The translations under genes were made by a program, and so were the position numbers. The notes under the pieces were generated by a model. It was not told the origin of the DNA and ran no database searches. It saw nothing but the letters and a program-made list of their open reading frames with translations. This document shows positions 22,428 to 30,751 of a DNA stretch of 34,286 nt, piece by piece; the stretch's first letter is position 1, and each line of letters begins with the position of its first letter. The stretch comes from Streptomyces mesophilus (GTDB lineage Bacteria > Actinomycetota > Actinomycetes > Streptomycetales > Streptomycetaceae): NCBI RefSeq assembly GCF_011044995.1, contig NZ_JAAKZW010000067.1, positions 1 through 34,286 of the forward strand. The letters run 5' to 3'.

Positions 22428-22985
22428 TCAGCCGGCGAACGTCGCCGCGAGCGCCTCCGCAAGCCCCGGCACCAGGTCCGAGCCGGTCAGAACGTCCCTC
22501 GGCGAGTCCTTCTCGCGCAGCCGCAGCGCCGACTCGCGCGTGCCGTTGCGCAACACTCCCACCGTCATGCGCACCTCCTGACGGTCCGGGTGCTTGCCGA
22601 CCCACGCGGCCAGCTGCTTCTCGCTCAGACCGTCCGGAACCGAGGCCTCCGCCGACGGCGGCAGCATCAGACGCTCGACGGTGAGCGCACAGCCGGCCAC
22701 CGCGTCGGGCCAGGCGATCGTGCCGAGGAACTCGTCCAGCGGGGCGCCGGCGGGCAGTTCGTCCTGCTCGATGGGGGTCAGCGCGCCGGCCGTCTCCTCA
22801 CCGGTCAGACCGAGCCGGTCGGCCAGGCCCGGTTCCTGCGCGCGCAGCTTGGCGGTGTCCACCAGGGCGAACAGACGGGCGGGCTGATCCCAGCCGAGAC
22901 CGCCGACATACTCGTCGATTTCGAGTACGGCACGGGTCAGCGGGCTCGCGGCCATCGGGGGGCCGGAGGGAGAAACATTCGACAT
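22428..22985 (-). CDS. PPA1309 family protein, function unknown
   Basis: A 185-residue soluble protein of the actinobacterial PPA1309 family. Visible blocks are LTRAVLEIDEYVGGLGWDQPARLFALVDT, DEFLGTIAWPDAVAGCALTVERLMLPPSAE and HPDRQEVRMTVGVLRNGTRESALRLREKD. There is no signal, span or catalytic motif. A -10-like CAGGAT lies 7 nt before the ATG, suggesting leaderless expression. It is divergent from the UPF0182 gene and convergent with ylbL. I recognise the family but no function is known. Confidence 0.85.
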   Translation of the reverse strand: MSNVSPSGPPMAASPLTRAVLEIDEYVGGLGWDQPARLFALVDTAKLRAQEPGLADRLGLTGEETAGALTPIEQDELPAGAPLDEFLGTIAWPDAVAGCALTVERLMLPPSAEASVPDGLSEKQLAAWVGKHPDRQEVRMTVGVLRNGTRESALRLREKDSPRDVLTGSDLVPGLAEALAATFAG

Positions 22986-23095
22986 GGCCCATATCCTGCC
23001 TGGTTCAGACCCCGGACGAAGAACTCAGCCGCACCGACTCGGACATCACGGATCGGAAACGCCAACCCCGGTCCGGGAACTGAGTAAAGCTTCAG

Positions 23096-23101
23096 TAAGT
23101 T
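23096..23101 (+). promoter_or_regulatory. -10 box of a leaderless promoter
   Basis: TAAGTT (TANNNT) ends 6 nt before GTG 23108. It overlaps ACTGA...TCAGT (23080-23084 and 23092-23096 approx.), an imperfect inverted repeat that could be an operator. Confidence 0.5.
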
Positions 23102-23107
23102 GCACGA

Positions 23108-26095
23108 GTGGGCTCTACGATCGCGGAGCCCCCACACCGACCGCCGAACTTCGAGGTGCGCACCTTGGCTTTCCAGATGCCGGACCGCGGCTCAGGCCCC
23201 CCTTCGGGGCCACGGATCAGAGTGGGCCGTCCGTCCCGGCGTGTCCGCACCCTGCTGATGACGCTCGGCGTCCTCGCCGTGCTTTTCATGGCGTTCGTGA
23301 TGTTCGCCGGGTTCTGGACGGACTGGCTGTGGTACCGGTCGGTCGACTACTCCTCGGTGTTCGCCAAGACCCTGTGGACCAAGATCGGTCTGTTCGCCGT
23401 CTTCGGTCTCCTGATGGCCGCGGCCGTCGGCGTCAACATCTGGCTCGCGCACCGGCTGCGCCCGCCGCTGAGCGCCATGTCGCTCGAGCAGCAGAGCCTC
23501 GACCGCTACCGCATGGGCATCGCCCCGTACAAGAAGTGGATCCTGCTCGCGATCACCGCCCTGGTGGGCCTGATCGCCGGCGCGTCCGCCGCGGGCCAGT
23601 GGCGTACGTGGCTGATGTGGGTGAACGGGGTGCCGTTCAACCAGAAGGACCCCCAGTTCGGCCTGGACGTGGCGTTCTACGCGTTCGATCTGCCCTGGTA
23701 CCGCTTCATGCTCGGCTTCGGCTTCGCGGCCGCCGTGCTCTCGCTGATCGCCGCCGCGCTCACGCACTATCTGTACGGCGGACTGCGGGTCACCGGCGGC
23801 GCCCGCGCCACCTCGGCCGCGACCGGTCATCTCTCCGTCCTTCTCGGCCTGTTCGTGGCCCTGAAGGCGGTGGCGTACTGGCTCGACCGCTACGGACTCG
23901 CGGTCAAGTCCAGTGACTTCAAGGCCACCGGCAACTGGACGGGTCTGCGCTACGTCGACGCCAACGCGTATCTGCCGGCGAAGACCATCCTGTTCTGCAT
24001 CGCGGCCATCTGCGCCGTGCTGTTCTTCGCGACGCTGTGGCGCCGCACCTGGCAGCTGCCCGTCATCGGCTTCGGTCTGATGGTGCTCTCGGCGATCCTG
24101 ATCGGCGGTCTCTACCCGGCGATCGTGCAGAAGTTCCAGGTCGAGCCGAACGAGCAGGCCAAGGAGCAGGAGTACATCGAGAAGAACATCGAGGCCACGC
24201 GCAAGGCGTACGACATCGATGGCGTCCAGATCACGGACTACTCGGGCAAGGGCAAGACCGGTGACTCCGACACCGCGAAGGCCGACCAGCGCAAGCAGGC
24301 GGACGCCCAGGCCAGTTACCGCCTGATCGATCCCAACGTGGTGGGCCCGACCTTCGACACGCTGCAGCGGCTGCGCAAGTACTACCAGTTCCCGACCACG
24401 CTCGACGTCGACCGCTACAAGGACGCCTCGGGCAAGGAGCAGGACACCGTCATCGGTCTGCGCGAGCTGGACCTCGACGGCATCCCGAAGCGGAACTGGA
24501 TCAACGACCACTTCACGTACACCCACGGCTATGGCGCGATCACGGCCAAGGGGACCGGCACGGACCCGAACGCCGACCCGGCGGGCTCCCCGGAGTTCAC
24601 CGACAAGGGCCTGCCGACCACGGGTCAGCTGCCCAAGGGGTACCAGCAGCGGATCTACTACGGCGAGAAGACCGAGCAGTACTCGATCGTCGGCGGTCCG
24701 CAGAAGGAGCTCGACTACGAGAAGGACGGCGAGCAGACCACCAGCTACAAGGGCGACAGCGGGGTCAACCTCTCCAACCCGATCAACCGGGCTGCCTACG
24801 CGGTCGCGTTCAGCGAGCCGCAGATCATGTACTCGGGTGCGATCGGCGAGGGTTCGAAGATCCTCTACAACCGCACGCCCAAGGAGCGCGTCGAGGCCGT
24901 CGCCCCCTGGCTGACCATCGACGGCGACGCCTATCCGGCGGTCGTCGACGGCCGGATCCAGTGGATCGTCGACGCCTACACGACGACGAACGGCTATCCG
25001 TACGCCTCGCGCACCACGCTCGGCGACACCACGGCCGACTCGCTGACGGCGGCCAACAACCAGCGTGCGGTGGTGGCCCAGCAGAACCAGGTCAACTACA
25101 TCCGCAACTCGGTGAAGGCCACCGTCGACGCGTACGACGGCAAGGTGAAGCTCTACCAGTGGGACGAGAAGGACCCGGTCCTCAAGACGTGGATGAACGC
25201 GTTCCCGGGCACGGTCGAGAAGAAGAGCGCGATCTCGCCCGAGCTCAAGGAGCACCTGCGCTACCCGCAGGACCTGTTCAAGGTGCAGCGCGAGCTGCTC
25301 ACCCGGTACCACGTCACCGAGGCGCCGCAGTTCTACAGCGGTTCGGACGTCTGGCAGGTGCCGGACGACCCGACCAACAAGGAGAAGAACGCGGTCCCGC
25401 CGTACTACCTGAGCCTGAAGATGCCGGAGCAGGGCAAGACGCCGGCGCAGCAGGATCAGAAGTTCTCGCTGACGACCACGTTCACGCCCAACGGCCGGCC
25501 GAATCTGCAGGCGTTCATGGCGGTCGACGCCGATGCCAACAGCAGCGAGTACGGGACGATAAGAGTCCTGAACGTGAAATCGGAAGTGCCAGGACCCCAA
25601 CAGGTCCAGTCCGAACTCAACGGCAACAACGAAGTCGCGACCTTCGTCCGCGACCTCAGAGGCACGGACTCGGACATCGTCTACGGAAATCTCCTGACGA
25701 TCCCGCTGGACGAGGGCTTCCTGTATGTCGAACCGGTCTACGTCAAGGGTGGTAACGCCAACTACCCGCTTCTGAAGAAGGTCGGCGTCTCCTATACGGG
25801 CGCGCGCGACCCCGTCTTCAAGGACACCCTCGCGGAGAGCTTCGACGCGGTCTTCGGGGCACAAGGCGCCGATCCCGAGGTGCCACCCTCCGAGGACCCG
25901 GACAAGCCCACGCCACCGCCCTCCAGCGACCCGACGGTCAAGGAGGCGCTGGACGAGGCGCAGAAGGCCTTCGACGAGGCCGACAAGGCGCTGAAGGCGG
26001 GCGACCTCTCCGGCTACGACGAGGCCATGAAGAAGGCCGAGGAGGCTGTGAAGCGAGCCATCGAGGCCGAGGGCAAGGCCCGCAAGGACGACTGA
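23108..26095 (+). CDS. UPF0182 family multi-pass membrane protein
   Basis: A 995-residue UPF0182 protein. The first third holds about seven hydrophobic spans (for example TLGVLAVLFMAFVMFAGF, IGLFAVFGLLMAAAVGV, LLAITALVGLIAGASAA). A large extracytoplasmic domain follows, with many YxYP/DRY-like motifs (TYTHGYGAI, EPVYVKGGNANYPLLKKV). The C-terminus is a Pro-rich linker and a charged Lys/Glu/Ala helix (VKEALDEAQKAFDEADKALK). The GTG at 23108 fits a leaderless start; ATG 23177 is an alternative giving MPDRGSGPP. The family is conserved in actinobacteria and cyanobacteria, with no assigned function. Confidence 0.92.
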   Translation: MGSTIAEPPHRPPNFEVRTLAFQMPDRGSGPPSGPRIRVGRPSRRVRTLLMTLGVLAVLFMAFVMFAGFWTDWLWYRSVDYSSVFAKTLWTKIGLFAVFGLLMAAAVGVNIWLAHRLRPPLSAMSLEQQSLDRYRMGIAPYKKWILLAITALVGLIAGASAAGQWRTWLMWVNGVPFNQKDPQFGLDVAFYAFDLPWYRFMLGFGFAAAVLSLIAAALTHYLYGGLRVTGGARATSAATGHLSVLLGLFVALKAVAYWLDRYGLAVKSSDFKATGNWTGLRYVDANAYLPAKTILFCIAAICAVLFFATLWRRTWQLPVIGFGLMVLSAILIGGLYPAIVQKFQVEPNEQAKEQEYIEKNIEATRKAYDIDGVQITDYSGKGKTGDSDTAKADQRKQADAQASYRLIDPNVVGPTFDTLQRLRKYYQFPTTLDVDRYKDASGKEQDTVIGLRELDLDGIPKRNWINDHFTYTHGYGAITAKGTGTDPNADPAGSPEFTDKGLPTTGQLPKGYQQRIYYGEKTEQYSIVGGPQKELDYEKDGEQTTSYKGDSGVNLSNPINRAAYAVAFSEPQIMYSGAIGEGSKILYNRTPKERVEAVAPWLTIDGDAYPAVVDGRIQWIVDAYTTTNGYPYASRTTLGDTTADSLTAANNQRAVVAQQNQVNYIRNSVKATVDAYDGKVKLYQWDEKDPVLKTWMNAFPGTVEKKSAISPELKEHLRYPQDLFKVQRELLTRYHVTEAPQFYSGSDVWQVPDDPTNKEKNAVPPYYLSLKMPEQGKTPAQQDQKFSLTTTFTPNGRPNLQAFMAVDADANSSEYGTIRVLNVKSEVPGPQQVQSELNGNNEVATFVRDLRGTDSDIVYGNLLTIPLDEGFLYVEPVYVKGGNANYPLLKKVGVSYTGARDPVFKDTLAESFDAVFGAQGADPEVPPSEDPDKPTPPPSSDPTVKEALDEAQKAFDEADKALKAGDLSGYDEAMKKAEEAVKRAIEAEGKARKDD

Positions 26096-26124
26096 GCTGG
26101 TCAAAGCTCCGTCCCGCGCCGTGG

Positions 26125-26130
26125 TACGGT
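26125..26130 (+). promoter_or_regulatory. -10 box of the first initiator tRNA gene
   Basis: TACGGT (TANNNT) lies 13 nt before the tRNA 5' end at 26144. No clear -35 is visible 17-18 bp upstream. Confidence 0.45.
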
Positions 26131-26143
26131 TTGGACACAACGG

Positions 26144-26217
26144 CGCGGGGTGGAGCAGCTCGGTAGCTCGCTGGGCTCATAACCCAGAGGTCGCAGGTTC
26201 AAATCCTGTCCCCGCTA
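26144..26217 (+). tRNA. initiator tRNA-fMet (CAT), copy 1
   Basis: A 74-nt cloverleaf without encoded CCA: acceptor CGCGGGG/CCCCGCT, anticodon stem CTGGG/CCCAG with CAT at 26178-26180, T-loop GGTTCAAATCC. The three consecutive G-C pairs of the anticodon stem and the unpaired 1-72 position (here C1 opposite U72) mark it as initiator rather than elongator. A73 is followed by CTG, so CCA is added after transcription. It is identical to the copy at 28543-28616. Confidence 0.96.
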
Positions 26218-26226
26218 CTGAAGACC

Positions 26227-26257
26227 GAGGCCCGGATCTCTTGAAGATCCGGGCCTC
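26227..26257 (+). terminator. terminator of the first initiator tRNA gene
   Basis: GAGGCCCGGATCT (26227-26239) pairs perfectly with AGATCCGGGCCTC (26245-26257) around a 5-nt loop, starting 9 nt after the tRNA end. Confidence 0.85.
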
Positions 26258-26263
26258 AGTCAT

Positions 26264-26322
26264 GTCCGGGGCCGGGGCATCGGTCGCGTCCGGGGCGGGG
26301 CATCGGTCACGTCCAGGGCCGG
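26264..26322. repeat. imperfect 23-24 bp tandem repeat
   Basis: Two near-identical units (26264-26287 and 26288-26310), each with the core GGGGCATCGGTC, and a partial third (26311-26322). Non-coding, between the tRNA terminator and the Sel1 promoter region. No function is apparent. Confidence 0.6.
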
Positions 26323-26485
26323 AGCTCACCATGTCCGGCGGCCTCCGTGACCGCTCTCGTACTCATGTCCCTTGAACGCGGGGGCAGTTGATACCTGTGA
26401 GTGTGACAACTGCGCCGTGCGGGGGGAGTTGGCAGATCTGTGTTTGACTTGTCTCCCTGTGGGCATGTCGACAAAACGCTGAAGT

Positions 26486-26517
26486 GACCTCACAGGTCGG
26501 GGTATACCAGGTGTACC
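26486..26517 (+). promoter_or_regulatory. candidate operator cluster upstream of the Sel1 gene
   Basis: GACCT-CAC-AGGTC (26486-26498) is an inverted repeat. It is followed by GGTATACC (26501-26508) and GGTGTACC (26510-26517), near-palindromic 8-mers on a 9-bp period. They lie 22-53 bp before ATG 26539, where a promoter should be. TATACC could serve as a -10. The regulator is unknown. Confidence 0.4.
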
Positions 26518-26538
26518 CGGGTTGCAGGTGGTGCGACG

Positions 26539-28476
26539 ATGGAACTTATGGGGGACAGGGCAACTCTGTTGGAGACAGGGCGACTTCCGCAGTCGGCCGA
26601 CCGGGAGGATCCGGCCACGGCCGTCGATGAGGCACGCCATCGCCATGCCGCCGAATGCGGCGACATCGCCTCGATGAGCGTCCTCGGCTCCCTGCTCCTT
26701 CGCCGCGGCGACCTCGACGCCGCCGAGCCCTATCTGCGCAAGGCCACCGCCGACGGCGACCGCGCGGCCGCCAACAACCTGGGTGTGCTCCTCCATCAGC
26801 GCGGCTACGCGGACGAGGCCGCCGGGTGGTGGCGGATCGCCGCCGTGGCCGGCAGCGCCGCGGCCGCGCACGCCCTCGGCCGCCACCACCGCGAGCGCGG
26901 TGACGAGCCGGCCGCCGAGTACTGGCTGCGCCAGTCCGCCGAACAGGGCCACGCCCTGGGCGCCTACGCGCTCGCCGACCTCCTCGAGCACCGCAGCGAC
27001 GTCGGCGCCGAGCGTTGGATGCGCGCCGCCGCCGAGCGCGGCCACCGGGAGGCCGCGTACCGCCTGGCCCGCGCCCTGGAGCGCCGCGCGGCCGAGACCC
27101 GGGGCGCCCTGACCGGTACGGCGCCCGTGGCGCGGTCTTTCGGGCAGGGCGCGGACTCCGCGTACGACAACAGCGCGGACCGCTCGTACGCGAACGGCGG
27201 CGCCTCCCCGTCCGCGCAGGAGACCCCCGAACCCGACACCGGCAGCCGCATCCTCGGCGGCAGCCTGCTCGCCGAGGCCGAGCAGTGGTACCGGCAGGCC
27301 GCCGCGCGCGGCCACCGCAGGGCCGCGCTGCAGCTCGGCGCGATCCTGGAGCGCCGCGGCGATCTCAAGGAGGCCGGACGCTGGTACCTCACGTCCGCCA
27401 AGGACGGCGAGGCCCGCGCCGCCTGCGCGCTCGGCTTCCTGCTCCGCGACGCCGGCGACGAGGACAGCGCCGCCGTGTGGTGGCTGAAAGCCGCCCAGAA
27501 CGGCGACGGCAACGCGGCCAACGCGCTGGGCGCCCTGCACGCCGAGCGCGGCGAGACCCAGACCGCCGAGCGCTGGTACCGCGCCGCCATGGACGCGGGC
27601 GATGTGAACGGTGCGTACAACCTCGGTCTGCTCTGCGCCGCGCAGAAGCGCAGCCGCCAGGCCGAGCAGTGGTACCGCCGCGCCGCCTACGCCGGTCACC
27701 GCGAGGCCGCCAACGCCCTTGCCGTGCTGCTGATGCAGGCCGGTGACGCCTCGGGCGCCGAGCCCTGGTTCTCCAAGGCGGCCGAGGCCGGCAGCGTGGA
27801 CGCCGCCTTCAACCTCGGCATCCTCTACGCGGGTCGCGACGACGAGCCCGTGGCCTTCGAGTGGTACGAGCGGGCCGCCGCGGCCGGGCACACCGAGGCC
27901 GCGCTGCAGGTCGGTATCGCCCACCTTCGCGAGGGCGACCGGCAGAGCGCCGAGAGGCATCTGCGCTGCGCGGCGGGCGGTGGCAGCGCCGAGGCCGCGT
28001 ACCGGCTCGGCACCGTCCTCGACCGGGGACCCCGTGACGGCCGCCATGGCGTCGCGCTCGGCGAGGTCGCGGCCGAGAAGACCGAGTGCGAGGAGTGGTA
28101 CGAGCGGGCCGCCGAGCTCGGGCACCGGCGGGCGCAGGTGCGGATGGGCACCTTCGCCGCGGCTCGTGACGATGTGGTCGAGGCGGCGCGCTGGTACCGG
28201 ATGGCCGCGGAGGCGGGCAGCCTCGGCGGCGCGTTCAACCTCGGACTGCTGCTCGCCCGCGAGGGCAGCGAGCCCGAGGCCCTCGTCTGGTGGCAGCGCG
28301 CTGCCGACGCCGGGCACGGCCGGGCGGCGCTCCGGCTCGCCCTGCTCTACGCGCGTCGGAGCGATCTTCCCGAGGCCCAGCGCTGGTGCGCCAAGGCCGT
28401 CTCGTACGGGCCCGCCGAGGTGAGCGAACGGGCCGCGCGCCTGAGCGAGGCGCTGCAGCAGGAGCTCACGGCCTAG
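26539..28476 (+). CDS. Sel1-like repeat protein
   Basis: A 645-residue solenoid of roughly fifteen Sel1-like repeats (about 36 residues, pattern AAxxLGxLLxxRGDxxxAExWYRxAAxxG), for example NNLGVLLHQRGYADEAAGWWRIAA and NLGLLCAAQKRSRQAEQWYRRAA. A linker of about 60 residues near 185-245 breaks the array. There is no signal peptide or membrane span, so it is probably a cytoplasmic interaction scaffold. An in-frame ATG at 26548 is an alternative start, giving MGDRATLLETGR. It lies between two identical initiator tRNA genes, all in the same direction. Confidence 0.9.
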   Translation: MELMGDRATLLETGRLPQSADREDPATAVDEARHRHAAECGDIASMSVLGSLLLRRGDLDAAEPYLRKATADGDRAAANNLGVLLHQRGYADEAAGWWRIAAVAGSAAAAHALGRHHRERGDEPAAEYWLRQSAEQGHALGAYALADLLEHRSDVGAERWMRAAAERGHREAAYRLARALERRAAETRGALTGTAPVARSFGQGADSAYDNSADRSYANGGASPSAQETPEPDTGSRILGGSLLAEAEQWYRQAAARGHRRAALQLGAILERRGDLKEAGRWYLTSAKDGEARAACALGFLLRDAGDEDSAAVWWLKAAQNGDGNAANALGALHAERGETQTAERWYRAAMDAGDVNGAYNLGLLCAAQKRSRQAEQWYRRAAYAGHREAANALAVLLMQAGDASGAEPWFSKAAEAGSVDAAFNLGILYAGRDDEPVAFEWYERAAAAGHTEAALQVGIAHLREGDRQSAERHLRCAAGGGSAEAAYRLGTVLDRGPRDGRHGVALGEVAAEKTECEEWYERAAELGHRRAQVRMGTFAAARDDVVEAARWYRMAAEAGSLGGAFNLGLLLAREGSEPEALVWWQRAADAGHGRAALRLALLYARRSDLPEAQRWCAKAVSYGPAEVSERAARLSEALQQELTA

Positions 28477-28501
28477 CGTCGCAGCGGCCTGGGGAACGGA
28501 T

Positions 28502-28530
28502 TTGCGCTGGTCGTCGCCCTGACGTAGAGT
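28502..28530 (+). promoter_or_regulatory. promoter of the second initiator tRNA gene
   Basis: -35 TTGCGC (28502-28507) and -10 TAGAGT (28525-28530) are exactly 17 bp apart, 12 nt before the tRNA 5' end. A good housekeeping-sigma promoter, unlike the weaker one of copy 1. Confidence 0.75.
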
Positions 28531-28542
28531 CGGGTTTACCGA

Positions 28543-28616
28543 CGCGGGGTGGAGCAGCTCGGTAGCTCGCTGGGCTCATAACCCAGAGGTCGCAGGTTCA
28601 AATCCTGTCCCCGCTA
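28543..28616 (+). tRNA. initiator tRNA-fMet (CAT), copy 2
   Basis: 74 nt, identical to the copy at 26144-26217, with anticodon CAT at 28577-28579 and no encoded CCA. The flanks differ upstream but share CTGAA and a GGCCCGGATC-type terminator downstream, pointing to an old duplication. Confidence 0.96.
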
Positions 28617-28621
28617 CTGAA

Positions 28622-28660
28622 TGAAGAAGGCCCGGATCCTCAGGATCCGGGCCTTCTTCA
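28622..28660. terminator. terminator shared by the second tRNA gene and the ABC operon
   Basis: A perfect 18-bp inverted repeat (28622-28639 and 28643-28660) with loop TCA. It ends the tRNA transcript and, read from the other strand, lies 18 bp after the stop codon of the ABC lipoprotein gene. Confidence 0.88.
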
Positions 28661-28678
28661 TATGCGCTCAACGTCGGC

Positions 28679-29812
28679 TCACATCTTGTGCCCGACCGCC
28701 TCCGCGTAGAAGGACCGGTCCACGGCCTTGTCCTCCGGCACCCGGTCGCCCTCCGCGACCCCGGCCTCCGCGTACGCGTCCTGCAGCCGGTCCGTGGTGC
28801 CCTTGCGCAGCTCCCAGTCCATCCGCAGGGACGGCGTCGACTTCACGATCGCCTCGTCGATCTTCAGGAGCTTCGCCAGCTCCGTGACGAAGGCCGGATC
28901 GGACTTGTAGTCGCCCGCGAAGTACGTGTTGATCGTGCGGACGTACGCGCGCAGGAAGGCGACCCCGGCGTCCTTGTCCTCGGTGAGCAGATTCGGCCCG
29001 AACAGGGCGCCGCCCAAGGGCTCGCCCAGCGGCTGACCGCCGAGGAACGCGAACTCGTCCTTCCCGTCGACCTTGCGCCACACCGGGTCGAGCAGCCAGG
29101 CCGAGTCCACGCCGCCGTTCTCCAGTGCGGTCAGGACGTCCGCCGAGCCCAGCTGGCGGAAGTCCACCTTGTCGAGCCCGCCGCCGTGCTGTGTGAGCGC
29201 CTTGCTCATCGGATACGCGATCACCGAGCCCTTGCCGATCATCGTGCCGAGCTTGCGGCCGGCCATCGGCACCTTCGTGGCGGTCTCGCCGTCCTTGAGC
29301 CGCACCCACAGGCCGCTCTTGGACTCGGGGTCGGGCGAGAAGTTGCCGGCCACCCACTTGATGTCGAAGCCGCCGTTGATGCCGTTCATCACGGCCGCCT
29401 CGGGCGCGGCCCACTGGGCGTCGATATCGCCCTTGGCGAGCAGCGGCAGGGCGTCCGGGGTCGGCAGCACCTTCAGCTCGACATCCAGGCCCTCCTTCTT
29501 GAACTCGCCCTTCTGTACGGCCACTTGGAGCGGCGCCACGTACTCGGCGCTCAGCGTGCCGGTCGCCACGACCAGCTTGCGTTCCTTCTTCAGCTTCTGC
29601 GGGGCAGGCGTGCCCTTGTCGCAGCGAGCGGGCTCGCGGGCCTCGGCGAGGTCGGCCGGGTCGGTCCAGCCGTTCGCGGCGCAGCCCGCGACCACCTTGA
29701 TGTCCCGGGGCTTCGCGGACTGCGCCGGTGCGTCGTCCTCCTTGGCGCAGGCCGTGGACGCGAGCAGGGCGCCTGCCAGGAGCAGCGCGGGGATCGCCTT
29801 GCGGGTGTGCAT
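28679..29812 (-). CDS. ABC transporter substrate-binding lipoprotein (nitrate/sulfonate/taurine type)
   Basis: A 377-residue exported lipoprotein. The N-terminus MHTRKAIPALLLAGALLASTAC is a signal peptide ending in a lipobox-like STAC, whose cysteine would be lipidated. The mature part has the NMT1/SsuA-like fold: LVVATGTLSAEYVAPLQVAVQKGEFKKEGLDVELK, LLAKGDIDAQWAAPEAAVMNGI, ALENGGVDSAWLLDPVW and YVRTINTYFAGDY. It would deliver its ligand to the permease encoded just upstream (33-bp gap; GGAGG before ATG). The ligand could be a sulfonate, a pyrimidine or an aromatic anion; the sequence does not decide. Confidence 0.9.
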   Translation of the reverse strand: MHTRKAIPALLLAGALLASTACAKEDDAPAQSAKPRDIKVVAGCAANGWTDPADLAEAREPARCDKGTPAPQKLKKERKLVVATGTLSAEYVAPLQVAVQKGEFKKEGLDVELKVLPTPDALPLLAKGDIDAQWAAPEAAVMNGINGGFDIKWVAGNFSPDPESKSGLWVRLKDGETATKVPMAGRKLGTMIGKGSVIAYPMSKALTQHGGGLDKVDFRQLGSADVLTALENGGVDSAWLLDPVWRKVDGKDEFAFLGGQPLGEPLGGALFGPNLLTEDKDAGVAFLRAYVRTINTYFAGDYKSDPAFVTELAKLLKIDEAIVKSTPSLRMDWELRKGTTDRLQDAYAEAGVAEGDRVPEDKAVDRSFYAEAVGHKM

Positions 29813-29845
29813 GCAGTGCCTCCGTACGTACGGGCTGAGACTCGA

Positions 29846-30751
29846 TCAGGACTGGCCGCGGCCGCGGTCGCGTGGCGCCCAGGGGGTGAGGAACCGCCCG
29901 GCGATCCGGACCAGTTCGGAGAAGAGGACGCCGAGCACGGCGACGCAGACGATGCCGACGAACATCACGTCGTTCTGGAAGAGCGCCCGCGAGTCGAAGA
30001 TCAGATGGCCGAGGCCGTCGGACGCGGCGATGGACTCCGAGGCGACGATCACCAGGACCGCGACTCCCGCCGCGATCCGCGCGCCGACCAGGACCGCGGG
30101 CAGCGAGGCGGGCAGCAGGACGTGCCGGAACATCTGCCAGGGCGAGGCGCCGAAGACCTGGCCGGCGTCGCGGTGGCCGTCCGGTACGGCGAGCACGGCG
30201 GCCATGGTGGAGATCCACACGAAGAAGAACACGGTCGCGGCGACCAGTGCGATCTGCGGTCCTTCGCCGAGCCCGAACATGTTGAGGAAGATGGGCAGGA
30301 GGGCCAGCTTCGGTACGACGTAGAGCGCGTCGAGGAGGGGCTCGAGTGCCGCGCGTACGAGGGAGAGCGAGCCCATCAGAAGGCCGAGCACATAGCCCGC
30401 GACGGTGCCGATCGCATAGCCGGCCAGGACGCGCTTGAGCGTGGCCCAGACGTCCGGCCACAGCTCTCCGTCGGCGGCGCGCTCCCAGCCGTCCTCGATG
30501 ATCGTCTGCGGGGCGGGATAGATGCGGTCGTCGATCCAGCCCTGTACGGCGGCCAGTTGCCACAGCAGGACGAGGGCGACGGGCACGGCGATGGCGAGGG
30601 AGATCTCCAGGGTGCGCCGGCGCCGGTGGGTGCGGGCGGGCTGGAGTTCCTGCGGGCCCGGCTTGCGGACGAGGATGCCCTCGGTCTCCTTGCCGGGGCT
30701 CTTCGGGCTCTTCGGGTTCTTGGTGCTCTTGGTGTTTTTGGTGAGACTCAT
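29846..30751 (-). CDS. ABC transporter permease (TauC/SsuC-like)
   Basis: A 301-residue inner-membrane permease of the BPD_transp_1 type with about six spans. The coupling motif for the ATPase is in FGASPWQMFRHVLLPASLPAVLVGARIAAGVA (EAA-like loop). The N-terminal ~45 residues are a basic repetitive tail (KNTKSTKNPKSPKSPGK), unusual for the family. The start ATG 30751 overlaps the ATPase stop codon (ATGA), so translation is coupled; the longer frame to 30796 is rejected. Confidence 0.92.
   Translation of the reverse strand: MSLTKNTKSTKNPKSPKSPGKETEGILVRKPGPQELQPARTHRRRRTLEISLAIAVPVALVLLWQLAAVQGWIDDRIYPAPQTIIEDGWERAADGELWPDVWATLKRVLAGYAIGTVAGYVLGLLMGSLSLVRAALEPLLDALYVVPKLALLPIFLNMFGLGEGPQIALVAATVFFFVWISTMAAVLAVPDGHRDAGQVFGASPWQMFRHVLLPASLPAVLVGARIAAGVAVLVIVASESIAASDGLGHLIFDSRALFQNDVMFVGIVCVAVLGVLFSELVRIAGRFLTPWAPRDRGRGQS

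Noticed and set aside
22284..23087. Frame with repeated Ser-Arg-Val units over the 15-bp repeat
   Set aside because: The repetition reflects the non-coding DNA repeat, and the frame then runs antisense through the PPA1309-like gene.
23192..26140. 982-codon minus-strand frame opposite the UPF0182 gene
   Set aside because: Although very long, it is an antisense shadow with Val/Leu/Arg bias and no domain. The plus strand has membrane spans and family motifs and a leaderless start.
26144..28616. tRNA-flanked segment considered as an integrated element
   Set aside because: The gene between is a GC-typical Sel1-repeat protein with no integrase, and both tRNAs are complete with their own promoters and terminators. 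Duplication is the simpler view.
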